Of a stretch of 64,000 nucleotides of DNA, positions 41,675-52,119 are shown in pieces. Position numbers and translations under genes: made by a program. Origin of the DNA: Cyanobium usitatum str. Tous. GTDB lineage: Bacteria; Cyanobacteriota; Cyanobacteriia; PCC-6307; Cyanobiaceae. The first letter of the stretch is position 1. Each line of letters starts with the position of its first letter. Under the pieces are notes generated by a model, which saw nothing but the letters and a program-made list of their open reading frames with translations, had not been told where the DNA came from and made no database searches. The DNA lies in assembly GCF_003011885.1 (NCBI RefSeq), contig NZ_PXXO01000006.1:108392-172391 (forward strand), written 5' to 3'.

Positions 41675-42073
41675 TTACGGCCGTCGGGCGGGCAGGAGGC
41701 GTGGTGCCAAGCGCTGCGCTGAATGCAGCACCAAAGCGCTGCCGATCAGCGGCAGCCAGAGCGGCAGCCACCCGCGGATCAGCGCCATCATCACAGCTGG
41801 TAGGCCCGATGTCAGCTCTAGGGGACTGCCGAGGCTGCGAATTCCACACACCGCACCCACCAACCCCGCCTGTAGGTGGCTGTCGTCGGGGTCGACTCGT
41901 TGCAGGTGAAAGGCCAGCAGGCCATAGAAAAAGCCGCAGCCCGCCGAGCGCAGGGCCGGATCCAGCCCTGCTGCCACCAGCTCTGGCAGGCCCGCGACGG
42001 CACCGGCGGCCAGGGCCCAACCGATCGATTGCAACCTCAGCTGGTCGCGGGGCTCGCTTTCGGCCACAGACAC
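41675..42073 (-). CDS. Conserved hypothetical membrane protein (132 aa)
   Basis: The protein has 132 residues from a GTG at 42073. Hydrophobic stretches at about 18-36 (WALAAGAVAGLPELVAAG), 45-58, 70-80 and 95-118 (VMMALIRGWLPLWLPLIGSA) suggest up to four short membrane spans. No family was recognised. It lies ten bases upstream of the SNF2 gene in the same direction and is divergent from alaS. The overlapping arginine-rich frame 41661-42107 is a shadow. Confidence 0.6.
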   Translation of the reverse strand: MSVAESEPRDQLRLQSIGWALAAGAVAGLPELVAAGLDPALRSAGCGFFYGLLAFHLQRVDPDDSHLQAGLVGAVCGIRSLGSPLELTSGLPAVMMALIRGWLPLWLPLIGSALVLHSAQRLAPRLLPARRP

Positions 42074-42135
42074 GGGGGTCGGGTGCGGTCCATTGCTGGG
42101 CGATCATGGCCTGCTAAGGGTTGTAATGCTTCGCC

Positions 42136-44802
42136 ATGGCCGTCACAGCACATACCGGTCGTCCTCGCACCGGTGCTGAGATTCGCGCCGCCTTCCTCGA
42201 CTTTTACGAGCAGCGGGGCCACAAACCGATGGCGAGCGCCTCGCTGATCCCGGACGACCCGACGGTGCTGCTCACCATTGCCGGCATGCTGCCGTTCAAG
42301 CCGGTGTTTCTGGGTCAGCAGCCACGGCCGGCGCCGAGGGCCACCAGCTCCCAGAAGTGCATCCGCACCAACGACATCGAAAACGTGGGCCGCACGGCGC
42401 GGCATCACACGTTTTTTGAGATGCTCGGCAACTTCTCCTTCGGCGACTATTTCAAGGAGCAGGCGATCCAGTGGGCCTGGGAGCTGAGCACCGGGGTATT
42501 CGGGCTTTCGCCGCAGAATCTGGTGGTGAGCGTCTTCCGCGAAGACGATGAGGCAGGCGCTATCTGGCGCGACGTGGTGGGGGTGAACCCCAAGCGGATC
42601 ATTCGCATGGATGAGGCCGACAACTTCTGGGCCTCAGGCCCTACCGGCCCCTGCGGCCCCTGCTCGGAGATCTATTACGACTTCAAGCCCGAACTCGGCG
42701 ACGACGGCATCGACCTGGAAGACGACTCGCGCTTTATCGAGTTCTACAACCTGGTGTTTATGCAGTACAACCGCGACGCGGAGGGCATCCTCACGCCGCT
42801 GGCCAACCGCAACATCGATACGGGCTTGGGGCTTGAGCGCATGGCCCAGATTCTGCAGGCGGTGCCGAACAACTACGAAACCGATCTGATCTACCCGCTG
42901 ATTGAAACGGCGGCGGGCCTAGCTGGGGTCGACTACCGCGGCCTCGACGCCAAGGGCCAGACATCGCTCAAGGTGATCGGCGACCACAGCCGTGCCATCA
43001 CCCAGCTGATCTGCGATGGCGTGACGGCCTCCAACCTGGGCCGCGGCTACATCCTCAGGCGCCTCCTGCGCCGTGTCGTGCGCCACGGACGACTCCTCGG
43101 CATCGACAAGCCTTTCCTGACGGTGATGGGTGAGGCGTCGATCGCCTTGATGCAGGTCGCCTACCCCCAGCTGCTGGAGCGCCGTGAGGTGATCCTGGCC
43201 GAGCTCGCCCGCGAGGAGGCCCGCTTCCTGGAAACCCTGGAGCGGGGCGAGAAGCTACTGGCTGAGGTGCTGGCAGCCAAGCCAACCCAGATCAGCGGCG
43301 AGCAGGCCTTCGAGCTCTACGACACCTACGGCTTCCCGCTGGAGCTCACCGAGGAGATCGCTGAGGAGCAGGGGCTCACGGTGGACCTGGCCGGTTTTGA
43401 GGCGGCGATGGAGGCCCAGCGCCAACGGGCCAAGGCCGCGGCGGTGAGTATCGACCTCACCCTGCAGGGGGCGATTGATCAGGTGACAGCCGCTGCGGCC
43501 GCTACCGCCTTCAAGGGCTACGAGGCTTTGGAGCACCCCAGCTGCGTGCTGGCCCTGGTGGTGAACGGTGAGCCGGCGGAGCGTGCCTTGGCGGGGGATG
43601 CAGTGCAACTGGTGCTCGATTCCACCCCTTTCTATGGCGAAGGCGGCGGCCAGGTGGGCGATCGGGGCGTGCTCTGCGGCCAGGGGGCCGATGGAGCAGG
43701 GGTGATCGTGGCGATTGATGGCGTTAGCCGCAACCGCTCAGTGTTTGTGCACAGCGGCCGCATCGAGCGCGGCAGCCTGGCCATTGGCGAGCTGGTGAAT
43801 GCCCAGGTGGACCGGGCCTGCCGCCGCCGCGCCCAGGCCAACCACACGGCCACCCACCTGCTGCAGGCGGCGCTTAAGCAGGTGGTGGATCCCGGTATCG
43901 GCCAGGCCGGCTCGCTGGTGACCTTTGATCGACTGCGCTTTGATTTCCACTGCCCCCGGGCCGTGGCGCCGGCTGAGCTGGAGCAGATCGAGGCCCTGAT
44001 CAACGGCTGGATCAGCGACGCCCACCGCCTGGAAGTTCAAGAGATGGCGATCGAGGCCGCCAAGGCCGCCGGCGCTGTGGCGATGTTTGGCGAGAAGTAT
44101 GCCGATGTGGTGCGGGTGGTGGATGTGCCCGGCGTGTCGATGGAGCTCTGCGGCGGCACCCATGTGGCCAATACCGCCGAGATCTGCCTGTTCAAGATCG
44201 TGAGCGAGGGCGGCGTGGCTGCCGGCATCCGCCGCATCGAGGCGGTGGCAGGCCCGGCGGTGCTGGCCTATCTCAATGAGCGCGATGCGGTGGTGAAGCA
44301 GCTGGGTGAGCGCTTCAAGGTGCAGCCCGGCGAGATCGTCGAGAGGGTGGCGGCTCTGGCCGATGAGCTCAAGGCCAGCGGCAAGGCGTTGGCGGCGGCC
44401 CGCGGCGAGTTGGCGCTGGCCAAGGCTTCAGCGCTGGCTAGCCAGGCCCAGGCTCTCGGGGAGTTCCAGCTGCTGGTGGCCCGCCTTGATGGCGTCGAGG
44501 GTGCCGGCCTGCAGAGCGCGGCCCAGGGCCTGGCCGATCAGCTAGGCGCTGGCGCTGCCGTGGTGTTGGGCGGGCTGCCCGATCCGGCCGATCTGGCCAA
44601 GGTGATCCTGGTGGCGGCCTTTGGCAAGGCGGTGATCGCGGCCGGTCCCAAGGCTGGTGCCTTCATCGGCGCGGTGGCCAAGGCCTGCGGTGGCGGCGGC
44701 GGCGGCCGACCCAATTTGGCCCAAGCGGGCGGGCGTGATGGTGCAGCACTGGATGGGGCCCTGGAGCAGGCCAAGGCGCAGCTGCGGGCTGTGCTCGCTT
44801 GA
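42136..44802 (+). CDS. alaS: Alanyl-tRNA synthetase
   Basis: The protein has 888 residues, the usual AlaRS length. The class II core opens with [20 protein letters not shown] and contains [24 protein letters not shown] motif 2 sequence ([19 protein letters not shown]). The editing domain has the zinc ligands [11 protein letters not shown] and [14 protein letters not shown]-terminal C-Ala domain ends in [18 protein letters not shown]. It charges tRNA-Ala and clears serine mischarges. The ATG at 42136 starts it. Confidence 0.98.
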   Translation: MAVTAHTGRPRTGAEIRAAFLDFYEQRGHKPMASASLIPDDPTVLLTIAGMLPFKPVFLGQQPRPAPRATSSQKCIRTNDIENVGRTARHHTFFEMLGNFSFGDYFKEQAIQWAWELSTGVFGLSPQNLVVSVFREDDEAGAIWRDVVGVNPKRIIRMDEADNFWASGPTGPCGPCSEIYYDFKPELGDDGIDLEDDSRFIEFYNLVFMQYNRDAEGILTPLANRNIDTGLGLERMAQILQAVPNNYETDLIYPLIETAAGLAGVDYRGLDAKGQTSLKVIGDHSRAITQLICDGVTASNLGRGYILRRLLRRVVRHGRLLGIDKPFLTVMGEASIALMQVAYPQLLERREVILAELAREEARFLETLERGEKLLAEVLAAKPTQISGEQAFELYDTYGFPLELTEEIAEEQGLTVDLAGFEAAMEAQRQRAKAAAVSIDLTLQGAIDQVTAAAAATAFKGYEALEHPSCVLALVVNGEPAERALAGDAVQLVLDSTPFYGEGGGQVGDRGVLCGQGADGAGVIVAIDGVSRNRSVFVHSGRIERGSLAIGELVNAQVDRACRRRAQANHTATHLLQAALKQVVDPGIGQAGSLVTFDRLRFDFHCPRAVAPAELEQIEALINGWISDAHRLEVQEMAIEAAKAAGAVAMFGEKYADVVRVVDVPGVSMELCGGTHVANTAEICLFKIVSEGGVAAGIRRIEAVAGPAVLAYLNERDAVVKQLGERFKVQPGEIVERVAALADELKASGKALAAARGELALAKASALASQAQALGEFQLLVARLDGVEGAGLQSAAQGLADQLGAGAAVVLGGLPDPADLAKVILVAAFGKAVIAAGPKAGAFIGAVAKACGGGGGGRPNLAQAGGRDGAALDGALEQAKAQLRAVLA

Positions 44803-44845
44803 GGCCTGCCTCAGCCAAGCTGTTGCCAGAAAGTACCGAGGCCCA

Positions 44846-45544
44846 ATGACTTGGAATCTGCTCCGGTTGTTGCCGCTGCTGTTGCCCTTGCTTCCCGCTG
44901 CTGGGTTGGCCCAGTCCCAGGTGCAGCTCGCTTGTACGGGCACCCTGGTTGAGGCTCGCGGCAGCGCCGAGCTGAAGCGACCCACCCAGCGCCTGCGTTT
45001 TTCCCTGACCCTGGAAACGGAGGAGCCCAGCACCGATGCGGCCCTGGCCAGCCTGCAGCGACGTCTGGCCGAGGTGCGCACCACGCTCAAAAGCCTGCAG
45101 GTGGTTGATCTGGAGATCACCTCCCCTTCCACCTGGCAGCGGCCCGCTAGCCGTGACAAAGCTGGGGCGGTGCAGGCCAGCCTGCAGGTGTCTGGCCAGC
45201 TGGCACCTACCCAGCTGCAGCCACTGGTGCGTCAGGTGGGCGGGCTGCCTGGGGTTCGCCTGTCGCCCGTGGCCACCGAGGCGGATGCGGCGGGTGATCG
45301 GGCCGCCAGGCGGCAGTTATTGAGAGCCGCCTACCAGGACGCCTTGCGGCAGGCCCAGGACGTCGCTGCTGCAATCGGCCTGCGGGGACTGCAGCCCCTG
45401 GAGGTGCAGCTTGAAGGTGGGGGCAGGCCGGTGGCTATGCGGGCCCTGGCCATGGCTGATGCGGCCGTTCCACCCTTTGATCCAGCTGAGCTGCCCGGTC
45501 CGATGGAGCGCCTCAGCTTGCAGGTGCGCTTCTGCGCTCGCTGA
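44846..45544 (+). CDS. SIMPL (DUF541) domain secreted protein
   Basis: The ATG at 44846 gives 232 residues. A signal peptide (LLRLLPLLLPLLPAAGLAQS, cut after about residue 23) is followed by a SIMPL domain: GTLVEARGSAELKRPTQRL, LASLQRRLAEVRTTLKSLQV, and QLLRAAYQDALRQAQDVAAA. SIMPL proteins are periplasmic and have been found with outer-membrane or signalling partners; function is unclear. It follows alaS by 43 bases and may be read through from it. It is convergent with speA, four bases apart. Confidence 0.8.
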   Translation: MTWNLLRLLPLLLPLLPAAGLAQSQVQLACTGTLVEARGSAELKRPTQRLRFSLTLETEEPSTDAALASLQRRLAEVRTTLKSLQVVDLEITSPSTWQRPASRDKAGAVQASLQVSGQLAPTQLQPLVRQVGGLPGVRLSPVATEADAAGDRAARRQLLRAAYQDALRQAQDVAAAIGLRGLQPLEVQLEGGGRPVAMRALAMADAAVPPFDPAELPGPMERLSLQVRFCAR

Positions 45545-45548
45545 ATCC

Positions 45549-47543
45549 TCAGCCCTGCAGATAGGTGGTCTGGCGCAGGCTCGTTTCCAGGTGGGCCATC
45601 AGCCGGCGGGCGTCGCTGATGCCCAGAGAGCCTTGGCCGATGGCTGCCTCGCTGGCCACCCGCAGCCGCTCCAGCAGCAGCTCCGGGTTGTGCTCCATCA
45701 CCTCCAGCACCTCGGCATTAGTGTCGCCGCGCACCACGTGATCGAGCTGGTAGCCGCCGTTGGCCTTGAGGCGGATGTGCACGGCGTTGGTGCTGCCGAA
45801 CAGGTTGTGCAGGTTGCCCATCACCTCCTGGTAGGCGCCGCCTAGGAACAGGCCGATCCAGTAGGGCTCCCCTGGACGCAGGTTGTGCAGCTCCAGCAAC
45901 GGTTTCTCCTGGCCTTGCCCGGAGCTCCTGGCCGGATCGATGAAGCGGGCGATTTTGCCGTCGGAATCGCAGGTGAGGTCGGCGAAGCTGCCCAGCGCTT
46001 CTGGTTTTTCGTCGAGGCGGTGAATTGGCAGCACCGGAAACAGCTGGTCGATCGCCCAGGTGTCGGGGGCCGAGCGAAACACCGAGAGGTTGGCGTAGTA
46101 GGTGGAGGCCAGGGCTGCTGGCAGGGCCCGTAGCTCTTCGGGGATCACCGTGGCCGCTGGCAGCCCTTTGATCCGCTCGGCGATGGCCTGGCAGCAGGCC
46201 CAGGTGAGCTGCTCGGCCAGGCCCCGCTCCGGCAGGCTCAGGTAGCCGAGGCGGAAGGTGGCCAAGGCGTCGTGCTTGAACTTGAGGGCGTCGTTCCAGG
46301 CCTCCTGCAGGGCTTCCACGCTGGCCTCAGGGGCTGTGATGGCGGCGTAGGTGTCGCGCAGGTTGCGCAGGATTAGGGCTTCGCTCTCTAGGGGTGTGGG
46401 CACGGCACCGGGCAGGCTGCCGGCGCCGAGCACGTCGAACACCAGCACTGAGAAGTGGCTAGCCAAGGCTCGGCCGCTTTCGCTCACCAGGGTGGGCACG
46501 GGGATGCCGTGGGGTTCGCAGCACTCCTTCACCGTTGCCACCACGTCGTTGGCGTAGTTCTGCAGCGAGTAGTTGGTGGAGGCGGAGCTGGCGGTGCGGC
46601 TGCCGTCGTAGTCGATGCCCAGGCCGCCGCCCACATCCAGGTAGCCCATGGGCGCCCCCAATTTGGTGAGCTCCCCGTAGATCTGGCCGGCCTCCTGCAG
46701 GGCGTCCTTGAGCACGGCGATGTCGTTGATCTGGCTGCCCACGTGGAAGTGCAGCAGGCGCAGCTCGCCCAGCAGATCGGCGGCCCGCAGAGCCTCCACC
46801 GTGGCCAGCAGCTCGGGGATGCCCAAGCCAAACTTTGCCCGTTCGCCCACTGAGCTGCCCCAGCGGCCGGTGCTGCGGGCCGAGAGCTTGGCCCGGATGC
46901 CGATCAGGGGTGCCGCACCCAGCTCGTGACTGGCGCTGATGATCCGCTCAACCTCATCGGCCTGCTCGACTACTACCACCGGTTGGCGTCCCAGGCGCCT
47001 GGCCAGGATGGCGGTCTCGATATAGCGCTGATCCTTGTAGCCGTTGCAGATCAGCAGCGCCTCGGGGTCGTCGATCAGCGACAGGGCAATAAGTAGCTCC
47101 GCCTTGCTGCCGGCCTCCAGGCCGAAGTGCCAGCGCCGCCCACTGCTCACCAGCTCCTCCACCACGTGGCGCTGCTGGTTGCACTTCACTGGAAACACCC
47201 CTTGGTAGCGGCCGGCGTAGCCGTACTGGGCGATGGCCCGTTCAAAGGCGCCGTGCAGTCGTTCGAGCCGGTCTTCGAGGATGTCGTCGAAGCGAATCAG
47301 CAGCGGCAGGCTTAGGTCGCGGCCCTGCAGCTCCTGCACCAGCTCCATCAGGTCGAGGGAGCCGCCCCGGTCGCCCCGGGGCTGCACCATCACGTGGCCG
47401 CGATCACTCACGGAGAAATAGGGGTCACCCCAGCGATCCAGCCCGTAGAGGGCGGCGCCGGCGGCGGCGCTCCAGTCGGTGGAATTCCGGTTGTCGGGGC
47501 TCGTCGCGCTCACGGCAGGGGGCTGGTGGGGGGCGGTGATCAC
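45549..47543 (-). CDS. speA: Biosynthetic arginine decarboxylase
   Basis: The protein has 664 residues from a GTG at 47543. The PLP-binding lysine lies in [18 protein letters not shown], followed by [36 protein letters not shown] and [19 protein letters not shown] form the TIM-barrel active site. The C-terminal block has [20 protein letters not shown]. It converts arginine to agmatine, the first step of polyamine synthesis. Cyanobacteria use this route to putrescine and spermidine. Confidence 0.96.
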   Translation of the reverse strand: MITAPHQPPAVSATSPDNRNSTDWSAAAGAALYGLDRWGDPYFSVSDRGHVMVQPRGDRGGSLDLMELVQELQGRDLSLPLLIRFDDILEDRLERLHGAFERAIAQYGYAGRYQGVFPVKCNQQRHVVEELVSSGRRWHFGLEAGSKAELLIALSLIDDPEALLICNGYKDQRYIETAILARRLGRQPVVVVEQADEVERIISASHELGAAPLIGIRAKLSARSTGRWGSSVGERAKFGLGIPELLATVEALRAADLLGELRLLHFHVGSQINDIAVLKDALQEAGQIYGELTKLGAPMGYLDVGGGLGIDYDGSRTASSASTNYSLQNYANDVVATVKECCEPHGIPVPTLVSESGRALASHFSVLVFDVLGAGSLPGAVPTPLESEALILRNLRDTYAAITAPEASVEALQEAWNDALKFKHDALATFRLGYLSLPERGLAEQLTWACCQAIAERIKGLPAATVIPEELRALPAALASTYYANLSVFRSAPDTWAIDQLFPVLPIHRLDEKPEALGSFADLTCDSDGKIARFIDPARSSGQGQEKPLLELHNLRPGEPYWIGLFLGGAYQEVMGNLHNLFGSTNAVHIRLKANGGYQLDHVVRGDTNAEVLEVMEHNPELLLERLRVASEAAIGQGSLGISDARRLMAHLETSLRQTTYLQG

Positions 47544-47608
47544 TGCACCACTGTGCTTGCCAATGGGCAGGGCCGCCGCAGACGATGAGCCTGATTGACT
47601 TCTTCTCC

Positions 47609-48067
47609 ATGGCCGCCGAACGCTCTTTCATTGCCATCAAGCCCGACGGCGTCCAGCGCGGTCTGGTCGGCGAAATCCTCGGCCGCTTCGAGCGCAAGGG
47701 CTTCAAGTTGGTCGGCCTTAAGCAGCTCACCCCCAGCCGCGAGCTGGCTGAAAGTCACTACGGCGTCCACCGCGAGCGCCCCTTCTTCGCAGGCCTTGTG
47801 GACTTCATCACCTCTGGCCCAGTGGTGGCGATGGTGTGGGAAGGCGATGGCGTCATCGCCAGCGCCCGCAAGCTCATTGGCGCCACCAAGCCCCTCGAGG
47901 CCGAGCCCGGCACGATCCGCGGCGATCTGGCTATCAACATCGGCCGCAACGTGATTCACGGCTCCGACGCCCCCGAAACCGCTGAATTCGAAATCGGCCT
48001 GTGGTTCCAGCCCTCCGAACTGAGCGATTGGAGCCCCGCCGACCAGGTGTGGCGCGTTGAGGGCTGA
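47609..48067 (+). CDS. ndk: Nucleoside diphosphate kinase
   Basis: The ATG at 47609 gives 152 residues (a GTG-like longer start at 47585 is less likely). [20 protein letters not shown] starts the ferredoxin-like fold; the phosphorylated histidine is in [20 protein letters not shown]. The Kpn loop region is present ([17 protein letters not shown]). It balances NTP pools. It is tail-to-tail with thiO, whose stop begins at the next base. Confidence 0.97.
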   Translation: MAAERSFIAIKPDGVQRGLVGEILGRFERKGFKLVGLKQLTPSRELAESHYGVHRERPFFAGLVDFITSGPVVAMVWEGDGVIASARKLIGATKPLEAEPGTIRGDLAINIGRNVIHGSDAPETAEFEIGLWFQPSELSDWSPADQVWRVEG

Positions 48068-49180
48068 TCAGTTCCGCTCAAATCGCCGCCAGCTGAAGTT
48101 ATTCAGCTGGTCCTGTTCTGCCGGTTCTAGGTCGCCAAGGATCGCTCCCGCCACCAATTCGGCTGTGATCGCGGCCAGCAGCACGCCGTTGCGGTGGTGC
48201 CCCGCAGCCAGCCACAGGCCGGGGATGGGGCTGGTTCCTAGCAGGGGAGCTTCGTCTGGGGTGTGGGGCCGAAAACCCCACCAGCGCTCCATCGGCGGCC
48301 AGGCGCTCGCCTCCGGCAGCAGGCTGGCTAAGCCCTCCTGCAGCTGGCGCTGGCCGGCGGGGGTGAGCCCTTCGCTAAAGCACGCCTCGGGTTCGCTGGT
48401 GGCCCCCACCACCAGCAGGCCGTCTTGCCTCGGCACCAGGTAGGTGCCGGGCCCGAAAATCACCCGCCGCAAGGCCTGCCGCGGCCCCTGCAGCGACAGC
48501 ATCTGGCCCTTCACCGGAGCGATCGGCAGCTGGGGCAGTAGCTGGGCGCTCCAGGCACCGCAGGCCAGCACCGCCCGCTCGGCAGGGAGATGGTGCTCCT
48601 CGCCTTCAGCGCTGCGTAGACGCACCCCGCTGAGGGCGCCGGTCGGCTCGCAGACCAGTTCCAGCACCTGGCTGCCCTCCTGAAAGGTCACCCCCAGTTC
48701 CACGCAGGCCCGCTCCAGGGCGCGCATCAGCCGGCGGCGGTTGTCGATCTGGCCGTCCTGTTCAAACAGCAGGCCCTCCTGCCAGCGCTCGCCAATGCCG
48801 GGAATCTCTTGCTCCAGGCCGCGGCGATCGAGCCGTTGGCCGAAGGCGGCGGTGGGATAGGCATCCCGTTCCGCCGGCGTGGCGAAGGGCACCACGATGC
48901 CGCAGGGCCGTAGACCGCAGCTCAGGCCGCTATCGGCTTCGATCTGGGCCACCCAGGAGGGGATGAGCTGCAGGCTGGCCTGCCCCAGGGCGAGCAGGTC
49001 GCCGCTGAGCCCCTCGGCGTGGGGCGCCAACATGCCGGCGGCTACAAATCCGGCGGCTTCGCTGCGGCGCCGGCTCAGCACCCGCACTGCCTCGCCGCGG
49101 CGGGCGAGCTGGTGGGCCATGGCCAGGCCCATCAGGCCACCCCCCAGCACCGTGATGGCTGGCCCCTTGGCTGCAGTCAT
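48068..49180 (-). CDS. thiO: Glycine oxidase ThiO
   Basis: The protein has 370 residues. The FAD dinucleotide fold is AITVLGGGLMGLAMAHQLAR, with GFVAAGMLAPHAEGLSGDLL, then VLACGAWSAQLLPQLPIAPV, KGQMLSLQGP and the C-terminal WLAAGHHRNGVLLAAITAEL. ThiO oxidises glycine to dehydroglycine for the thiazole of thiamine. Its ATG overlaps the stop of the PIN toxin gene (ATGA at 49177-49180), so it may be expressed through the toxin-antitoxin transcript. Confidence 0.9.
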   Translation of the reverse strand: MTAAKGPAITVLGGGLMGLAMAHQLARRGEAVRVLSRRRSEAAGFVAAGMLAPHAEGLSGDLLALGQASLQLIPSWVAQIEADSGLSCGLRPCGIVVPFATPAERDAYPTAAFGQRLDRRGLEQEIPGIGERWQEGLLFEQDGQIDNRRRLMRALERACVELGVTFQEGSQVLELVCEPTGALSGVRLRSAEGEEHHLPAERAVLACGAWSAQLLPQLPIAPVKGQMLSLQGPRQALRRVIFGPGTYLVPRQDGLLVVGATSEPEACFSEGLTPAGQRQLQEGLASLLPEASAWPPMERWWGFRPHTPDEAPLLGTSPIPGLWLAAGHHRNGVLLAAITAELVAGAILGDLEPAEQDQLNNFSWRRFERN

Positions 49181-49590
49181 GGCTGGGCCGGCGCCGCTGG
49201 CTCCAGCCCCAGCACCGTGGCCCCGCAGGAGCGCAGGGCAGCGTCAGCGGTGAGTAACAGCAGTGGTTCCTGGCGGCTTTGCACGAGCAGCAGTTGGTCG
49301 AAGAGGTCGCTGGGGGCGGCGCTGCTATCCAGCTCGGCCAGGGCCAGCAGGTGCTCATTGCGCAGGGGCAGCCAATGGAAGTGCTGGCGGGTCACCTCCT
49401 GCTCCAGGCGAGCCAGGTCGAGTTGCACCCGGCCTTGGCGTTGCTTGAGGGCCAGTTCCCAGAGGCTCACCTGGCTCACGAACACCTCTGCTCCCGGTGC
49501 CTGTACGGCGGCAATGGCCCAGGCCGGCAGACGCGGGTCGTCGGCCAGCCACCAGAGCAGCACCTGGGTGTCGAGCAGCAGGCGTTTCAT
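49177..49590 (-). CDS. PIN domain ribonuclease, probable type II toxin
   Basis: From the ATG at 49590 there are 137 residues. The acidic cluster typical of VapC-type PIN nucleases is visible: RLLLDTQVLLWWLADDPRLP, then VSLWELALKQRQGR, and SDLFDQLLLVQSRQEPLLLL with TADAALR. The longer frame to 49719 is arginine-rich and overlaps the antitoxin, so it is rejected. Such toxins cut tRNA or other RNA. Its ATG overlaps the antitoxin stop by four bases and its stop overlaps thiO by four. Confidence 0.88.
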   Translation of the reverse strand: MKRLLLDTQVLLWWLADDPRLPAWAIAAVQAPGAEVFVSQVSLWELALKQRQGRVQLDLARLEQEVTRQHFHWLPLRNEHLLALAELDSSAAPSDLFDQLLLVQSRQEPLLLLTADAALRSCGATVLGLEPAAPAQP

Positions 49591-49841
49591 TGCAGCGGTG
49601 CGTCGAAGTTGGCGGAGATGGCAATGGCGTGGCGCATGGCGCCCGGCGCGTGGGCGGCGCTGGGGCTGGGCACCCAGGCGCTGAGGCGGGCTACCGGTTT
49701 GCCTGCCCTGGCGATCCATATCTCCTCGCCCTGCTCCACCTGGAGCAGCAGGCGGGAGAGCTGGGTTTTGGCCTCATGCACATTCACCAGCTGGGGCCGG
49801 TTGCTTGGTGCTGGCTCAGGGGGGAATGGCGGGTAGGCCAT
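49587..49841 (-). CDS. Phd/YefM-like antitoxin
   Basis: From the ATG at 49841 there are 84 residues. PQLVNVHEAKTQLSRLLLQV and GEEIWIARAGKPVARLSAW are the Phd/YefM signature, in which the N-terminal half binds operator DNA and the C-terminal half neutralises the toxin. A start at 49889 is possible but its added residues overlap the gatB-side region and look less natural. The operon order antitoxin, toxin with ATGA overlap is standard for this class. Autorepression of the promoter is expected. Confidence 0.88.
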   Translation of the reverse strand: MAYPPFPPEPAPSNRPQLVNVHEAKTQLSRLLLQVEQGEEIWIARAGKPVARLSAWVPSPSAAHAPGAMRHAIAISANFDAPLQ

Positions 49842-49977
49842 GGCTGCAAAAACCTCTGGACTTAGTTTTAGCTTAGCTAACCAGCGCAAACTGCTATCCG
49901 CCCCGGAGCCCCCTTGCCCCCGTCAAGCCGGCGTCCAGTGCCTCCCCATAGGATCGGCTCAGGCATTGATACAGGCC

Positions 49978-51475
49978 ATGGCAGGCGCGGCAGTAGCACC
50001 AGAATTACTAGCCCAATCCCAGCAGGCTCCTTGGGAGGCGGTGATTGGCCTGGAGACCCATGTGCAGCTGGGCACCGCCAGCAAGATTTTCACCAGCGCC
50101 TCCACCGCCTTTGGCGACGCCCCCAACACCCATATCGACCCGGTGGTGTGTGGCCTGCCTGGCACATTGCCAGTGCTTAATCAAAAGGTGCTCGAGTATG
50201 CAGTGAAGGCGGCCCTTGCCCTCAACCTACATATTGCTGCGCACAGTAAGTTTGATCGCAAACAATATTTTTATCCCGACCTGCCCAAGAATTATCAGAT
50301 CTCCCAATTTGATGAGCCAATCGCCGAAGATGGCTGGATTGAAGTGGAAGTGGCCGAAAAAGGCAAGGAAACCTATCTGAAGCGTATCGGTATAGAAAGG
50401 CTTCACATGGAAGAAGACGCCGGCAAGTTGGTGCACGCCGGTAGTGATCGCCTAGACGGCTCCACCCACTCCCTGGTGGACTACAACCGCGCCGGAGTAG
50501 CTCTGGCTGAGATTGTCAGCAAACCGGATTTGCGCACCGGCCGCGAGGCGGCGGAATACGCCTCGGAGATTCGCCGGATCATGCGTTATCTGGGCGTGAG
50601 TGACGGCAACATGCAGGAGGGTTCCTTGCGCTGCGATGTAAATATCTCCGTGCGGCGCGGCCCTGATGCCCCCTTCGGCACCAAGGTGGAAATTAAGAAT
50701 ATGAACTCCTTCTCGGCTATTCAGAAGGCGATTGATTACGAGATTCAGCGCCAGATCAAGGCCTACGAAGCCGGTGAGCCGGTGCGGCAGGAAACCCGCC
50801 TTTGGGATGAATCCAAGCAGCTCACTAAGAGCATGCGCGGCAAGGAGGGCGCCAGCGACTACCGCTACTTCCCCGATCCCGACCTTGGCCCCATCGAGGT
50901 GAGCGATTCCCAGCGGGAGGGCTGGCGCGCCGAGCTGCCCGAGTTGCCCGCTGCTAAGCGGCATCGCTATGCCGAGCAGCTGGGTCTGTCGATCTACGAC
51001 GCCCGAGTGCTCACCGATGAGCGCTCGATGGCCGAATACTTCGAGGCCGCGGTGGCTGCCGGCGCTGATGCCAAGGGCATCGCCAACTGGGTCACCGGCG
51101 ATATTGCCGCCTATGTAAATGCCAATAGGCTGGCTATTGCCGAGTTGCCCCTTAAGCCCGAGCAGCTAGCTGAGCTGGTGCAGCTGATTGAGGGCGGAAT
51201 TATTAGCGGCAAAATTGCTAAAGAGATTCTGCCCGAGTTGCTTGAGCAGGGCGGTTCTGCCAAGGCGATCGTGGCGGAGCGCGGCCTTGGCATGATCAGT
51301 GACCCCGCTGCTATTACGGCAATTGTGGAGGAGCTGCTGGCTGCCCACCCCGAGGAGGTGGAAGCCTTCCGCGGCGGTAAAACCAAGTTGCAGGGTTTCT
51401 TTGTGGGTCAGCTGATGAAAAAAACCGGTGGCAAGGCCGACCCCAAGCTTGCCAACCAGATTCTGATCCAGAAGC

Positions 51476-51486
<11 letters not shown>
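49978..51486 (+). CDS. gatB: Aspartyl/glutamyl-tRNA amidotransferase subunit B
   Basis: From the ATG at 49978 the protein has 502 residues. WEAVIGLETHVQLGTASKIF, DPVVCGLPGTLPVLN, KFDRKQYFYPDLPKNYQISQ, MEEDAGKLVH and RSMRGKEGASDYRYFPDPDL-type sequence define GatB. The C-terminal YqeY-like helical tail ends in LQGFFVGQLMKKTGGKADPK. With GatA and GatC it makes Gln-tRNA (and Asn-tRNA) by transamidation. The frame extends upstream to 49840, but that part overlaps the antitoxin gene. Some codons are A/T-rich compared with neighbours. Confidence 0.97.
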
Positions 51487-52063
<577 letters not shown>

Positions 52064-52119
52064 GGCTTGAGAAGGGGCTTGGCGCTATTCCATGCTCAGG
52101 TTCGCAGCAGCTGCAGCCC

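Noticed and set aside
41661..42107. 148-residue arginine-rich frame opposite alaS
   Set aside because: Shadow of the membrane protein frame 41675-42073, which has membrane-span pattern.
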